Both the position numbers and the translations under genes were made by a program. 64,000 nucleotides of DNA from an uncultured Acidovorax sp. Its GTDB lineage: Bacteria > Pseudomonadota > Gammaproteobacteria > Burkholderiales > Burkholderiaceae_C. Position 1 is the stretch's first letter; each line of letters opens with the position of its first letter. A model generated the notes under the pieces. It was not told the DNA's origin. It ran no database searches and saw only the letters and a list, made by a program, of their open reading frames with translations. The DNA lies in assembly GCA_913774625.1 (NCBI GenBank), contig CAJYHL010000042.1, positions 1 through 64,000 of the forward strand, in the 5' to 3' direction. Positions 44,175 through 53,633 of the stretch are shown here, one piece after another.

Positions 44175-44684
44175 TCAGGCAGCTGCGACGGAGCGCACCA
44201 GACCCATTTCGGAGCCGCTGAGCAGGGACTCGATGTCCACCACGATCAGCATGCGTTCGCCCACGGTGGCGATGCCGCGCACGAAGGCCGCATCGATCTG
44301 GCTTTCGAACTGGGGCGCAGGCTTGATGCTTTCTTCCTGCAGCGCCACCACGTCGGCCACGGCATCGACGACCGCGCCGATCACCGTACCGCCCACGTTG
44401 AGGATGATGACGACGGTGAAGTCGGTGTAGTCGGCCTGCGGGCAGTGCAGTTTCACACGCAGATCGACGATGGGCACGATCACGCCGCGCAGGTCGATCA
44501 CACCCTTGATGAACTCGGGCGCATGGGCCATGCGGGTGGGCTGCTCGTAGGAGCGGATTTCCTGCACGCGCAGGATGTCGATGCCGTATTCCTCCTGGCC
44601 CAGACGAAAGGTCAGGAATTCGGCGGGAGCATTGGCTGCGGTGGTTCCGCCGACGGAGCGCTGGGAGAGATTGAACGACGACAT
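44175..44684 (-). CDS. cheW: Chemotaxis adaptor protein CheW
   Basis: A 169-residue coupling protein linking chemoreceptors to the CheA kinase. The CheW fold is marked by FLTFRLGQEEYGIDILRVQE, IKGVIDLRGVIVPIVDLR and VVDAVADVV. No cheA, cheY or flagellar gene lies nearby, so this copy is isolated from the main chemotaxis locus; a chemoreceptor gene lies 18 kb away. ATG at 44684. Confidence 0.95.
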   Translation of the reverse strand: MSSFNLSQRSVGGTTAANAPAEFLTFRLGQEEYGIDILRVQEIRSYEQPTRMAHAPEFIKGVIDLRGVIVPIVDLRVKLHCPQADYTDFTVVIILNVGGTVIGAVVDAVADVVALQEESIKPAPQFESQIDAAFVRGIATVGERMLIVVDIESLLSGSEMGLVRSVAAA

Positions 44685-44795
44685 GGCAGGGGAATCCTTC
44701 AGATATGCGGGCACGCTATGCGCCCTCTGCGGCGCCAGCATAACATTTTTTGTTACACACGGTGACAATGATGAATTCTGGCATCGGAGAGGACA

Positions 44796-44830
44796 TGAAA
44801 AAACCCGCAGGCCGGCCGCCAGCGGGTTCT
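44796..44830 (-). terminator. Terminator downstream of ppa
   Basis: On the minus strand AACCCGC (44822-44828) and GCGGGTT (44802-44808) pair around a GC-rich loop that can itself fold (GGCCGGCC), followed by a T run. Confidence 0.8.
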
Positions 44831-44855
44831 TCGGACAAGCGGAGAGTATGTCCGC

Positions 44856-45392
44856 TCAGCCCTGCGCCTTCTGGTAGGAGGCCACGCCGTCAGCGATTTC
44901 CTTGTGGGCGGCCTCGATGCCGTCCCAGCCCAGCACCTTGACCCACTTGCCTTCTTCCAGGTCCTTGTAGTGCTCGAAGAAATGCGAGATGGCCTTGAGC
45001 TTGATGGGCTCCACGTCGTCCAGCGACTGGATGTGGGCATACGCCTTGAGGATCTTGGCGGTGGGCACTGCCAGCACCTTGCCGTCCACGCCGGACTCGT
45101 CTTCCATCTTCAGGATGCCGAGGGCGCGGCAGGGAATGACCACGCCGGGGGGCAGGCGGTAGGGGGTCAGCACCAGCACGTCCACCGGGTCGCCATCGCC
45201 GGACAGGGTCTGGGGCACGTAGCCGTAGTTGGCCGGGTAGTGCATGGCCGCGGTCAGGAAGCGGTCCACGAAGATGGCGCCGGACTCCTTGTCCACCTCG
45301 TACTTGATCGGGTCCGATTCCATCGGGATCTCGATCACGACATTGAAGTTCTCGGGCAGGTTCTTACCGGGTTTGACGTTGTTCAGGGACAT
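44856..45392 (-). CDS. ppa: Inorganic pyrophosphatase (family I)
   Basis: Soluble pyrophosphatase of 178 residues, hydrolysing PPi to drive biosynthetic reactions. Catalytic acidic residues appear in [34 protein letters not shown] (quoted core: [10 protein letters not shown]) and [15 protein letters not shown]. Single-gene unit with its own terminator. Confidence 0.97.
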   Translation of the reverse strand: MSLNNVKPGKNLPENFNVVIEIPMESDPIKYEVDKESGAIFVDRFLTAAMHYPANYGYVPQTLSGDGDPVDVLVLTPYRLPPGVVIPCRALGILKMEDESGVDGKVLAVPTAKILKAYAHIQSLDDVEPIKLKAISHFFEHYKDLEEGKWVKVLGWDGIEAAHKEIADGVASYQKAQG

Positions 45393-45524
45393 GCGATCTC
45401 GCGTAGTGATGATGTGGAAACGGCAGCGGCTGCACCGAGGCCCGCAGTGGGCGCCAGCCGGCGCCTTTCCGGGCGGTCCGGCGCAGCCGGGTGGCCCGGA
45501 TTCTAGCCACCCGGCGGCCCAGGC

Positions 45525-46970
45525 TCAGGGCCGCTGGCGCTCGGGCACGCGGGTGGAGAGCGGTGCGGGCACGTAGCCCGGCTCGAAGGTGCAGCCGGCG
45601 CCGAAGCGGGCTTCGGCCGCCTGGCAGCGCGCGGCCACGCTGGCCGGCGTGGGCTTGTCGCCGCGCTGCGCCCAGTCCAGCAGCGCGCCCATCAGCGCGA
45701 CATAGGTCGGATCGCTGATGTAGCTGTGCGTGCCCTGGCGGGTGAAGGTCTGCACCAGCCGGTCGCCGCTGCCGGCCCGGTCCATGGTGTCGCGGAAGCG
45801 CGCATCCAGCTCCACGAAGGCCGTGGGGTCGCCGATCCATTTGACGCTGAGCACCGGCACGGGCGCGGGGATGTGCCCCGTGGGGTCGGTGTCGGCGGCG
45901 AAGCGGGCGTAGGCCACCGGATCAGCGGCCAGGCGCGGCACGCCTGCGTTCAGCGCCGCATCGTCGGCCGAGCCGCTGTAGACCGCGCCGATGTTGCCGA
46001 ACGGGCTGGCGCCGCCCGTGCGGTGGCTGCTGATGTCCTGGAAATGGAAGGTGCCCCAATCCAGGTGCGGCAGGATGGCGCTGGCCGGAATGCGCAGCAC
46101 GCGCTCCAGCGTTTCGACGCGGGCCTGTTGTTCGGGCGTGCGCTGCGCGGCCGGCCGATCCAGGCCCAGGCATTCGTCGGCGCGCGCCTTCAGGTCGGCG
46201 CGCGACATGTGTACGCCCGCCGGCAGGCCCAGGTTGAGCGCATAAGGCGGCTCGCCGGGCCGGGGATGGTTGTGGCAGAGGTACTGATAGACGGCGCGCA
46301 GATCGGTGCGCACGTCGTAGGAGTGCGATCCGCCGCCCAGCACGCCGCTGGTCAGCAGCACCGCGTCGTAGGGCCGGCTTCCCACCGTCTGCTGGGTGAA
46401 GAGTTCAGCGCCGCGCGCGGCCACGCTGGCGCCCCAGGACTGGCCGTGGAGCACGGTAATGCGCGGCACGGCGATGTACCGGCTGAAGATGCGGCGCAGC
46501 CGCTCGGTGTCAGCCGCAGCGTCGCGCACAGCCACCCCGCCCTGGTGGTAGGTGGAGCCGGCCCAGGCATAGCCAGCGCGCACCATCACCGCCCAGCGGT
46601 TCAGGTCGTCCGCCGTGCGCTGGGCCTTGGGGCCCCCCAGTTCCGGGCCGCCATGGTCGTGCAGCACCAGCGTGCCCTGCCAGTCCTTGGGCACGGCGAT
46701 GTAGTAGTAGGCGCCGGCCGAATCGCGGCCGCTCCAGCAGCGGGCGGTGGGCGGCACCTGCGCCGGGCAGGCGGCGGGGACCGGCGGCGACTCGGAAGCC
46801 GCGAAGGAGAGATCGGCGCTGGCGGCAGCGCTGGAGGCGGCTACCGCATCGGCCCCGGGCGGCAGCGGCGCGCAGCCGGCCAAGGCCGCGGCACCGGCCA
46901 GCGCCAGCGCCGGCAGACGCCGGCTCCAGGCACCGGGCAATAGAAAGTGTGTCGTCATGGCGATGGCCAT
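45525..46970 (-). CDS. Predicted alpha/beta-hydrolase lipoprotein
   Basis: A 481-residue exported protein, probably an outer-membrane lipoprotein. The lipobox LAGC (Cys at about residue 33) follows a hydrophobic signal. The nucleophile elbow GQSWG (Ser178) and oxyanion-region DHGGPELGG (105-113) support an alpha/beta-hydrolase fold; a late His in RQGTHSYIS may complete the triad. The substrate is unknown and the protein does not match common esterase families closely. The start may be at 46970 or the ATG at 46958. Confidence 0.7.
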   Translation of the reverse strand: MAIAMTTHFLLPGAWSRRLPALALAGAAALAGCAPLPPGADAVAASSAAASADLSFAASESPPVPAACPAQVPPTARCWSGRDSAGAYYYIAVPKDWQGTLVLHDHGGPELGGPKAQRTADDLNRWAVMVRAGYAWAGSTYHQGGVAVRDAAADTERLRRIFSRYIAVPRITVLHGQSWGASVAARGAELFTQQTVGSRPYDAVLLTSGVLGGGSHSYDVRTDLRAVYQYLCHNHPRPGEPPYALNLGLPAGVHMSRADLKARADECLGLDRPAAQRTPEQQARVETLERVLRIPASAILPHLDWGTFHFQDISSHRTGGASPFGNIGAVYSGSADDAALNAGVPRLAADPVAYARFAADTDPTGHIPAPVPVLSVKWIGDPTAFVELDARFRDTMDRAGSGDRLVQTFTRQGTHSYISDPTYVALMGALLDWAQRGDKPTPASVAARCQAAEARFGAGCTFEPGYVPAPLSTRVPERQRP

Positions 46971-47020
46971 TGTGGGGGAGAACCGAAAGGCGCAAGCCAA
47001 GTCAAGGCAGGCAAGGTGGC

Positions 47021-47569
47021 TCAGCTCCGCCCCGCAGCAGCGCGCCCGCCCGGGCCCGTGCGCAGCGCGACGGGGCCGGCCTGGTCGTCGATGGCCCGCC
47101 GTACTTCCATCCGCAGTCCCAGGGCGAAGCCCAGCTCCGCCATCACGAAGAGCGGACCGACCAGCAGGCCCACCACATCGTCCACAAAAGCGGGCTTGCG
47201 GCCTTCGTAATGGTGGCCGACGAACTGGATCGCCCAGCCTACCGCGAACAGGCCCAGCCCCGAGCCCAGCCACAGCGGCGTGGCCTGGCCCGCCAGCCAG
47301 TGGCCTGCCGCCAGCATGGCCGCCAGCACCAGAGCCATGGCGCCGGCATAGCGCGCATCGAGCCGGGCATAGAACACGCAGCTGGCCAGCGCCGCCAGCA
47401 GCGCGGGCGTGGCGGGCAGCGCGCCGCCCACCCACCAGGCTGGGCGCGACAGCAGCACGGTCACGCCCAGCATGATCATCGGCACGCCGATGAAATGGGT
47501 GTGGATGTTGCGCGGGTCGCGGTGGTAGCGGGCGTACTGCACCAGCTGGGCGATGAGATCTTTGGGCAT
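47021..47569 (-). CDS. Mpo1-like family protein (DUF962)
   Basis: A 182-residue membrane protein with about four helices. Conserved histidine motifs HRDPRNIHTHFIGVP (about 16-30) and FVGHHYEGRKPAFVDD are those of the yeast Mpo1/YGL010w family, which are Fe(2+)-dependent dioxygenases shortening 2-hydroxy fatty acids by alpha-oxidation. The bacterial role is not established. It lies upstream of the lipoprotein hydrolase gene on the same strand with 50 bases between. Confidence 0.85.
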   Translation of the reverse strand: MPKDLIAQLVQYARYHRDPRNIHTHFIGVPMIMLGVTVLLSRPAWWVGGALPATPALLAALASCVFYARLDARYAGAMALVLAAMLAAGHWLAGQATPLWLGSGLGLFAVGWAIQFVGHHYEGRKPAFVDDVVGLLVGPLFVMAELGFALGLRMEVRRAIDDQAGPVALRTGPGGRAAAGRS

Positions 47570-47731
47570 GGGGTTCGTGTCTCCGTCCTATGAAGGGCCG
47601 TCGCCAGGGCGGCCCGGGCGGACAGTCTGCGCCCGCGCGCCGGCAGGCGCAACCGGGGCAGCCCTCGCCCACGGCGGCATCCGGCCCGCGCTTTGCGGCC
47701 GGCGCGCCGCCCTCAGAACGTGTTTACGATC

Positions 47732-48640
47732 TCAGCCCAGCGCCGTATCCAGCAGCATCATGGTGACGAAGCCGATCATCAGCCCGCCCGTCGCCCAGGC
47801 CTCGTGGCCCTTGCGGTGCGATTCGGGAATGATCTCGTGGCTGATGACGAAGAGCATGGCCCCTGCCGCGAAGCCCAGGCCCCAGGGCAGCAGTAGCGCC
47901 GATGCGCTGACCACCGCCGCGCCCAGCACCGCGCCCACGGGTTCGACCAGGCCCGAGGCCATGCCCAGGCCCACCGCCATCGGCCGCCGGTAGCCGGCCG
48001 CCAGCAGCGCGACGGCAACGACCAGCCCCTCGGGCACGTCCTGGATGGCGATGCCGGCCGTGAGAGTGCTCGCCCCCACCGTGCCCGAGCCGGCGTAGGC
48101 CACGCCGATGGCCAGCCCCTCGGGCAGGTTGTGCAGGGCGATGGCGAAGACGAAGAGCCAGGTGCGCTGCAGCGTGCGCGACGGCTGTCCCTCCGGGCCC
48201 TTGATGAAATGCTCGTGCGGCAGCAGCCGCTCCATCGCCAGCAGCGCGAGCGCGCCCAGCAGGATGGCGGCGCCGATGGTGCCACCCGCCGCCCAGGGGC
48301 CGGCGCCGACCGAGCGGGCCGCCTCCAGCCCGGGCAGGATCAGGGAGAACGAGCTCGCCGCCAGCATCACGCCCGCGCCGAAGCCGAACAGCGTGTCCTG
48401 CACCTTGTCGGACAGCCGCTGCGAGAACATCACCGGCACCGTGCCCAGCGCCGTCGCCAGGGCAGCCACCAGTCCGCCCTGCCAAGCCTGGGCGACATGC
48501 TCGTTGGTTTGCAGGTAGGCCGTGAACTTCAGTGCCAGCGCCACCAGGCCCAGCAGGGCGATGGCGGCGCCCAGCCACCTGCGGGCAGGCCAGCGCGCGA
48601 GCCCTGCGGGGCGCTGCGATGTCGCGTCGTCGGGATGCAT
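47732..48640 (-). CDS. ZIP family metal transporter (ZupT-like)
   Basis: A 302-residue inner-membrane transporter for divalent metals such as Zn, Fe or Mn. The metal-site helices HNLPEGLAIGVAY and QDVPEGLVVAVAL carry the conserved His-Asn-x-x-Glu-Gly and Glu-Gly motifs, and VISHEIIPESHRKGHEA the terminal His/Glu cluster. About eight helices follow a cytosolic N-terminus. CAGGAG lies nine bases before ATG 48640, preferred over one eight codons upstream. Just downstream of sodA, it may join it in a metal-homeostasis context. Confidence 0.9.
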   Translation of the reverse strand: MHPDDATSQRPAGLARWPARRWLGAAIALLGLVALALKFTAYLQTNEHVAQAWQGGLVAALATALGTVPVMFSQRLSDKVQDTLFGFGAGVMLAASSFSLILPGLEAARSVGAGPWAAGGTIGAAILLGALALLAMERLLPHEHFIKGPEGQPSRTLQRTWLFVFAIALHNLPEGLAIGVAYAGSGTVGASTLTAGIAIQDVPEGLVVAVALLAAGYRRPMAVGLGMASGLVEPVGAVLGAAVVSASALLLPWGLGFAAGAMLFVISHEIIPESHRKGHEAWATGGLMIGFVTMMLLDTALG

Positions 48641-48692
48641 GGATGCGGGCTCCTGCAGGGGCATGGCGATGCCTGGAAGAAAGAACCGGGCG

Positions 48693-49331
48693 TCAGCCGC
48701 GCGCACCGCCCAGGGCCTGGGCATGGCGCCGGGCCACCTCGGCCCAGTCCACCACGTTATAGAACGCGGCGATGTATTCGGGCCGGCGATTCTGGTAGCT
48801 GAGGTAGTAGGCGTGCTCCCACACGTCCAGCCCCAGGATGGGCGTGTGGCCCGAAGCGATGCCGGGCATGAGGGGACTGTCCTGGTTGCCCGTGCTCTCC
48901 ACCGCCAGCCGGCCCTGCGGCGTGACCACCAGCCAGGCCCAGCCGCTGCCGAAGCGCGTGAGCGCCGCCTTGGTGAAGGCCTCCTTGAACGCGTCGAAGC
49001 CGCCCAGGTCGGCGTCGATGGCACGGGCCAGTTCGCCCGTGGGCCGCCCGCCGCCCGCAGGCGACATCACCGTCCAGAACAGGCTGTGGTTGGCATGGCC
49101 GCCGCCGTTGTTGCGCACAGCCGTCTGCAGCGCTTCGGGCAGCTCGCCGATGGCGGCGACCAGCGACTCCACGCTCCGGCCGGCATGGGAAGTGCCTTCC
49201 AGCGCGGCATTGAGGTTGTTGACGTAGGCCTGGTGGTGCTTGCCGTGGTGGATCTCCATGGTTCGCGCATCGATGTGCGGCTCGAGGGCGTCGTAGGCAT
49301 AGGGCAGAGCGGGCAGCGTGTAGGAAGACAT
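48693..49331 (-). CDS. sodA: Superoxide dismutase, manganese type
   Basis: A 212-residue SOD. Residue patterns follow E. coli SodA rather than Sod[24 protein letters not shown] and [20 protein letters not shown], the last with the Asp and His metal ligands; [17 protein letters not shown] holds the first His ligand. Mn use is predicted from the Gly-Gly-His and Gln-Asp pattern; cambialism is possible. A clear Fur box lies upstream, so expression should rise when iron is scarce. The ZIP transporter gene follows 52 bases downstream. Confidence 0.94.
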   Translation of the reverse strand: MSSYTLPALPYAYDALEPHIDARTMEIHHGKHHQAYVNNLNAALEGTSHAGRSVESLVAAIGELPEALQTAVRNNGGGHANHSLFWTVMSPAGGGRPTGELARAIDADLGGFDAFKEAFTKAALTRFGSGWAWLVVTPQGRLAVESTGNQDSPLMPGIASGHTPILGLDVWEHAYYLSYQNRRPEYIAAFYNVVDWAEVARRHAQALGGARG

Positions 49332-49407
49332 GGCGGCGGGCTTTCTGGGTCGATGGAAAGGGGTTGGAAGCCAACAGGCTCGCGCAGGGAACGCGAGCCG
49401 CTCATTT

Positions 49408-49426
49408 GCAAATGATAATTATTATC
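49408..49426. promoter_or_regulatory. Fur box between sodA and moaA
   Basis: GCAAATGATAATTATTATC matches the classical 19-base Fur consensus at 16 positions and lies in the 190-base gap between divergent sodA and moaA, 77 bases before the sodA start codon. Repression by Fe(2+)-Fur is inferred. Confidence 0.8.
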
Positions 49427-49521
49427 AATAAAGACCAACGAAGTCCAGCCCATGGCCGGCGCGCTGTGCGCAAAGGCCCGCCAGCTCTTGCGGGAGACGG
49501 CCATGGGGCAGAATCGCCCGC

Positions 49522-50670
49522 ATGGCTGAACGTGTCATTCCCCTCGTGGACCAGCGCCTGGCGATGCGCGTGCCCGGTGTGCCTGCGCATGTCGCAGGAC
49601 TGCCCACGGGCCGGCTGGCCGATGCGCTCGGCCGGCCGCTGCGCGATCTGCGCATCAGCGTGACCGACCGCTGCAACTTCCGCTGCGGCTACTGCATGCC
49701 CAAGGAAGTCTTCGGCAAGGACTACCCCTACCTGCCCCACTCCGCGCTGCTGAGCTTCGAGGAGATCGCACGGCTGGCGCGCCAGTTCGTGGCGCACGGC
49801 GTGGGCAAGATCCGGCTGACCGGCGGCGAGCCGCTGCTGCGCAAGGACCTGGAGCGGCTGGTGGAGCAGCTGGCCGCATTGCGCACGCCGGAGGGCCGCA
49901 CGCTCGACCTCACCCTGACCACCAACGGCTCGCTGCTGGCACGCAAGGCCCGCGCCCTCAAGGCGGCCGGCCTGAACCGCGTCACCGTCAGCCTCGACAG
50001 CCTGGACGACGCCGTCTTCCGCCGCATGAACGACGTGGACTTCCCCGTCGCCGACGTGCTGGCCGGCATCGAGGCCGCGCAGGCCGCAGGCTTTCAGCGC
50101 ATCAAGGTCAACATGGTGGTCAAGCGCGGCACCAACGATCACGAGGTGCTGCCCATGGCGCGGCACTTCCGCGGCACGGGCATCACGCTGCGCTTCATCG
50201 AATACATGGACGTGGGCGCGACCAACGGCTGGCGCATGGACGAGGTGCTGCCCTCCGCCACCCTGATCGCCCGGCTGCGGGAACAGCTGCCGCTGGTGCC
50301 GCTGGACGCCAGCGCACCCGGCGAGACCGCCGCGCGCTGGGGCTACGCCGATGCGCAGGGCCGGCATGATGCGGCGCTGGGCGAGATCGGCGTCATCAGC
50401 AGCGTGACCCAGGCCTTCTGCCGCGACTGCAACCGCGCGCGCCTGTCGACCGAAGGCCAGCTCTACCTGTGCCTATTCGCCAGCCAGGGCTGGGACCTGC
50501 GCAGCCTGCTGCGCGGCGGTGCCAGCGACGAGGCCGTCGCACAGGCCATCGCCGCCATCTGGCAGCAGCGCAGCGACCGCTATTCCGAGCTGCGCAGCGA
50601 GCTCCCGGCGGCAGCCGGCCATGCCGCCGAAGGCCGGCGCCGCGTGGAGATGAGCTATATCGGCGGCTGA
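49522..50670 (+). CDS. moaA: GTP 3',8-cyclase
   Basis: Radical-SAM enzyme of 382 residues for the first step of molybdenum cofactor synthesis. The N-terminal 4Fe-4S motif is [12 protein letters not shown] (CxxxCxxC), with the C-terminal cluster in [21 protein letters not shown] (Cys-x2-Cys-x13-Cys) and the C-terminal Gly-Gly tail (YIGG). The N-terminal 45 residues before [18 protein letters not shown] form an extension. First gene of moaA-mobA-moeA, divergent from sodA. Confidence 0.97.
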   Translation: MAERVIPLVDQRLAMRVPGVPAHVAGLPTGRLADALGRPLRDLRISVTDRCNFRCGYCMPKEVFGKDYPYLPHSALLSFEEIARLARQFVAHGVGKIRLTGGEPLLRKDLERLVEQLAALRTPEGRTLDLTLTTNGSLLARKARALKAAGLNRVTVSLDSLDDAVFRRMNDVDFPVADVLAGIEAAQAAGFQRIKVNMVVKRGTNDHEVLPMARHFRGTGITLRFIEYMDVGATNGWRMDEVLPSATLIARLREQLPLVPLDASAPGETAARWGYADAQGRHDAALGEIGVISSVTQAFCRDCNRARLSTEGQLYLCLFASQGWDLRSLLRGGASDEAVAQAIAAIWQQRSDRYSELRSELPAAAGHAAEGRRRVEMSYIGG

Positions 50671-50737
50671 CGGCCGCCTCATCCGGATCGGCGCCTGCCC
50701 GAACATCGTCCAGCCCGAATCATCCCCCTGCCACCGC

Positions 50738-51397
50738 ATGATCGCCACCCGAGACATCACCGGCCTGATCCTGGCGGGCGGACGCGGCAGCCGCATGGGC
50801 GGCGTGGACAAGGGCCTGCAGCCCTTCCACGGCCTGCCGCTCGCCCGGCATGCGCTAGCCCGGCTGCGCCCCCAGGTGGGCTCCGCCCTGCTCAACGCCA
50901 ACCGCAATCTGGCGGACTATGCCGCCTTCGGCGCCCCGGTGTGGCCCGATGCGCAGGCTGGCGACTACGCCGGGCCGCTGGCCGGCTTCCTGGCCGGGCT
51001 GGACCACTGCGTCACCGGCTGGCTGCTGGCCGTGCCCTGCGACAGCCCCCTCTTCCCGCATGACCTGGCCGCGCGGCTGGCCGCTGCCGCCCGGGCGCAG
51101 GGCGCATGCATGGCCATGGCAGCCACGCCCGAAGCAGCGGACGACGGCACCATCGCCCTGCGGCGGCAGCCCGTGTTCTGCCTGATGCATGCCTCGCTGA
51201 GGGACAGCCTGGCGCAGTTCCTCGCATCCGGCGGGCGCAAGGTGGGCCAGTGGGCCGCACAGCACGCCTGCGCCGTCGCAGCCTTCGACCAGCCGGGCGA
51301 CGACCCGCTCGCCTTCGCCAACGCCAACACGCTGCAGGAGCTGCGCGTGCTGGAATCCACCCCCTCCTCCCAGACGACTCTCCCGCCGCTCCCGTGA
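50738..51397 (+). CDS. mobA: Molybdenum cofactor guanylyltransferase
   Basis: A 219-residue enzyme attaching GMP to molybdopterin to form MGD for DMSO-reductase-type enzymes. The nucleotide motif [20 protein letters not shown] (about 9-28) is typical, and [12 protein letters not shown] holds the metal-binding Asp. The stop overlaps the moeA GTG by three bases. Confidence 0.95.
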   Translation: MIATRDITGLILAGGRGSRMGGVDKGLQPFHGLPLARHALARLRPQVGSALLNANRNLADYAAFGAPVWPDAQAGDYAGPLAGFLAGLDHCVTGWLLAVPCDSPLFPHDLAARLAAAARAQGACMAMAATPEAADDGTIALRRQPVFCLMHASLRDSLAQFLASGGRKVGQWAAQHACAVAAFDQPGDDPLAFANANTLQELRVLESTPSSQTTLPPLP

Positions 51398-52662
51398 AGA
51401 CCATCGCCCAGATCGCCGCCGACATCCCGCACTACGACGCCGAAGCGCTCCGCGCCGACGCGGTCCATGCCTTCCTGCGCCAGCTGGCGCAGCCGGTCGC
51501 CAGCACCGAGCGGGTCGGCCTTTGCGACGCGCTGGGCCGCGTGCTAGCCGAAGACATCGTCTCGCCCATCAGCGTGCCGCCGCACGACAACTCCGCCATG
51601 GACGGCTATGCCTTCGACGGTGCCCAGCTGCACCCGGGCCACGCCCTGGCGCTGCGCTGCGTCGGCACGGCCCTGGCGGGGCGCCCCTGGACCGGCACCG
51701 TTGCGCGCGGCGAATGCGTGCGCATCATGACCGGCGCCGTCATGCCCGCAGGGCTCGATACCGTGGTGCCGCAGGAACTGGCCACGGCCGAAGAAGACGG
51801 CCACGTCCGCATCGCGCCCGACGTGCTGCGAGCAGGCGACAACCGCCGCTGCAAGGGCGAAGACCTGATGCAGGGGCAGGTGGCCCTGGCGCGCGGCAGC
51901 CTGCTCGCGCCCGCCGCGCTGGGCCTCGTCGCCAGCCTGGGCCTGGCCCGTGCCACCGTGTTCCGCCGCCTGCGCGTGGCCTATTTCTCCACCGGCGACG
52001 AAATCCTGAGCCCGGGCGAGCCGCCGCGCGCAGGCGCCATCTACGACAGCAACCGCTACACCCTGTGCGGACTGCTCGCACGCCTGGGCGCCGAGGTGAT
52101 CGACCTGGGCGTGGTGCCCGACCAGCCCGATCGGCTGGAGGCCGCCTTGCGCGAGGCCGCGGCCCGGGCCGACGCCATCCTGACCAGCGGCGGCGTCAGC
52201 ACGGGCGACGCCGACCATACCCGCGCCATGATGCAGCAGCTGGGCGACGTGGCCTTCTGGCGCATCGCCATGCGGCCCGGCCGCCCCATGGCTGCAGGGC
52301 GCATCGGCAGCGCCCTGCTCTTCGGCCTGCCAGGCAACCCCGTGGCGGCGATGGTGAGCTTCCTGGCCTTCGTGCGGCCCGCATTGCTGCGCATGATGGG
52401 GCGCGAGGCCACCGACCCGCCGCTGCTGCGCGCCGTCTGCACCGAGCCGCTGCGCAAGAAGGCCGGCCGCACCGAATACCAGCGCGGCTGGGTTCACACC
52501 GCGCCCGACGGCACGCTGCAGGTGCGCACCACCGGCAACCAGGGCTCGGGCATGCTCAGTTCTATGGCGCAGGCCAACGGCCTGATCGTGCTGGACCACG
52601 GCCAGGGCCCCGCGCCGGCGGGCACGACGGTGAATGTCATGATGTTCGACGGCGCCGTCTGA
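51394..52662 (+). CDS. moeA: Molybdopterin molybdotransferase
   Basis: A 422-residue enzyme inserting molybdate into adenylylated molybdopterin. [39 protein letters not shown] and [17 protein letters not shown] are all family signatures, and [15 protein letters not shown] begins the C-terminal domain. Start is GTG at 51394, overlapping the mobA stop (GTGA) and beginning [11 protein letters not shown]. Confidence 0.96.
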   Translation: MKTIAQIAADIPHYDAEALRADAVHAFLRQLAQPVASTERVGLCDALGRVLAEDIVSPISVPPHDNSAMDGYAFDGAQLHPGHALALRCVGTALAGRPWTGTVARGECVRIMTGAVMPAGLDTVVPQELATAEEDGHVRIAPDVLRAGDNRRCKGEDLMQGQVALARGSLLAPAALGLVASLGLARATVFRRLRVAYFSTGDEILSPGEPPRAGAIYDSNRYTLCGLLARLGAEVIDLGVVPDQPDRLEAALREAAARADAILTSGGVSTGDADHTRAMMQQLGDVAFWRIAMRPGRPMAAGRIGSALLFGLPGNPVAAMVSFLAFVRPALLRMMGREATDPPLLRAVCTEPLRKKAGRTEYQRGWVHTAPDGTLQVRTTGNQGSGMLSSMAQANGLIVLDHGQGPAPAGTTVNVMMFDGAV

Positions 52663-52756
52663 CAAGGACGGATGGCCCCGCCGCGTATGAAGCGCGGTGA
52701 GCGCACGGCCGGCCCTCGCCGCGCCCCTCCCCCTTCAAGCCCCACAGGAGAGATCC

Positions 52757-53089
52757 ATGCCCTTCGCAGACCGCCATCTCGTGCAGCCGCCCACCCGCGA
52801 GAGCGTGGACCAGGCCAGCGGCGCCACCGTGCTGGAATTCGGCGCCCCTTGGTGCGGCCACTGCCAGCGCGCGCAGCCGCTCATCCAGCAGGCGCTGGAA
52901 GACCGCGACGAAGTCGCCCACCTGAAGGTGGAGGACGGCCCGGGCCAGTCGCTGGGCCGGAGCTTTCGCGTCAAGCTCTGGCCGACGCTGATCTTCCTGC
53001 GTGACGGCCGGGAACTGGCCCGGCTGGTGCGCCCGCAGGATGCGCAGAGCATCCACGAGGCAGTGCAGGCCATCACCGCGCCGGCCTGA
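52757..53089 (+). CDS. Thioredoxin family protein
   Basis: A 110-residue single-domain thioredoxin with an atypical active site, APWCGHCQRAQPLIQ (Cys-Gly-His-Cys, as in protein disulfide isomerases, instead of Cys-Gly-Pro-Cys). The cis-Pro lies in KLWPTLIFLRDG. No signal peptide, so it is cytosolic. AGGAGAG precedes ATG 52757. The CGHC centre raises its redox potential relative to normal thioredoxin (known chemistry), so it may isomerise or act on special partners. Confidence 0.88.
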   Translation: MPFADRHLVQPPTRESVDQASGATVLEFGAPWCGHCQRAQPLIQQALEDRDEVAHLKVEDGPGQSLGRSFRVKLWPTLIFLRDGRELARLVRPQDAQSIHEAVQAITAPA

Positions 53090-53104
53090 AGTCATCAGCG
53101 GAAG

Positions 53105-53551
53105 TCAGCGCCCCAGGGCCTTGTCCACGCCCTTGTTGGCCAGCGCATCGGCCCGCTCGTTGCCGGGGTCGCCCGCATGGCCCTTGACCCAGCGCCAGTC
53201 GATCACGTGGCCCGAGGTGGCCACCAGATCGTCCAGGCGCTTCCACAGCTCCACGTTCTTCACCGGCTGGCCCGCGGCCGTGCGCCAGCCCTTCTTCTTC
53301 CAGCCCTGCACCCATTCGGTGATGCCCTTGCGCACGTACTGGCTGTCGAGGAACAGCGTCACCGCGCAGGGCTTCTTCAGCGCCGCCAGCGCCTCGATCA
53401 CCGCCAGCAGCTCCATGCGGTTGTTGGTCGTGTTCAGCTCGCCGCCGAACAATTCCTTTTCCAGTGCGCCCGAGCGCAGCACTACGCCCCAGCCACCGGG
53501 CCCGGGGTTGCCCTTGCACGCCCCATCGGTATAGATCACCACCTGATTCAA
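53105..53551 (-). CDS. rnhA: Ribonuclease HI
   Basis: About 148 residues; removes RNA from RNA-DNA hybrids. The catalytic acids are in [29 protein letters not shown] and [11 protein letters not shown], with [19 protein letters not shown] at the end. TTG at 53551 ([10 protein letters not shown]) is preferred: GGAG is eight bases upstream and the N-terminus and length fit the family. An ATG at 53590 would add 13 residues. Located next to the methyltransferase and gloB genes, as in E. coli (gloB-yafS-rnhA). Confidence 0.94.
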   Translation of the reverse strand: MNQVVIYTDGACKGNPGPGGWGVVLRSGALEKELFGGELNTTNNRMELLAVIEALAALKKPCAVTLFLDSQYVRKGITEWVQGWKKKGWRTAAGQPVKNVELWKRLDDLVATSGHVIDWRWVKGHAGDPGNERADALANKGVDKALGR

Positions 53552-53633
53552 AAAACACGCTCCATCGGATTCGGGAAAGAAAAAAGACAAGAGACCGGCG
53601 GCCCCGGCACAGCCCGGAACGGGTCTCGGGCCT

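Noticed and set aside
48441-49024. Extended N-terminus of the ZIP transporter reaching into sodA
   Set aside because: The upstream part is Arg/Ser/Trp-rich and overlaps sodA in another frame; ATG 48640 has CAGGAG at good spacing.
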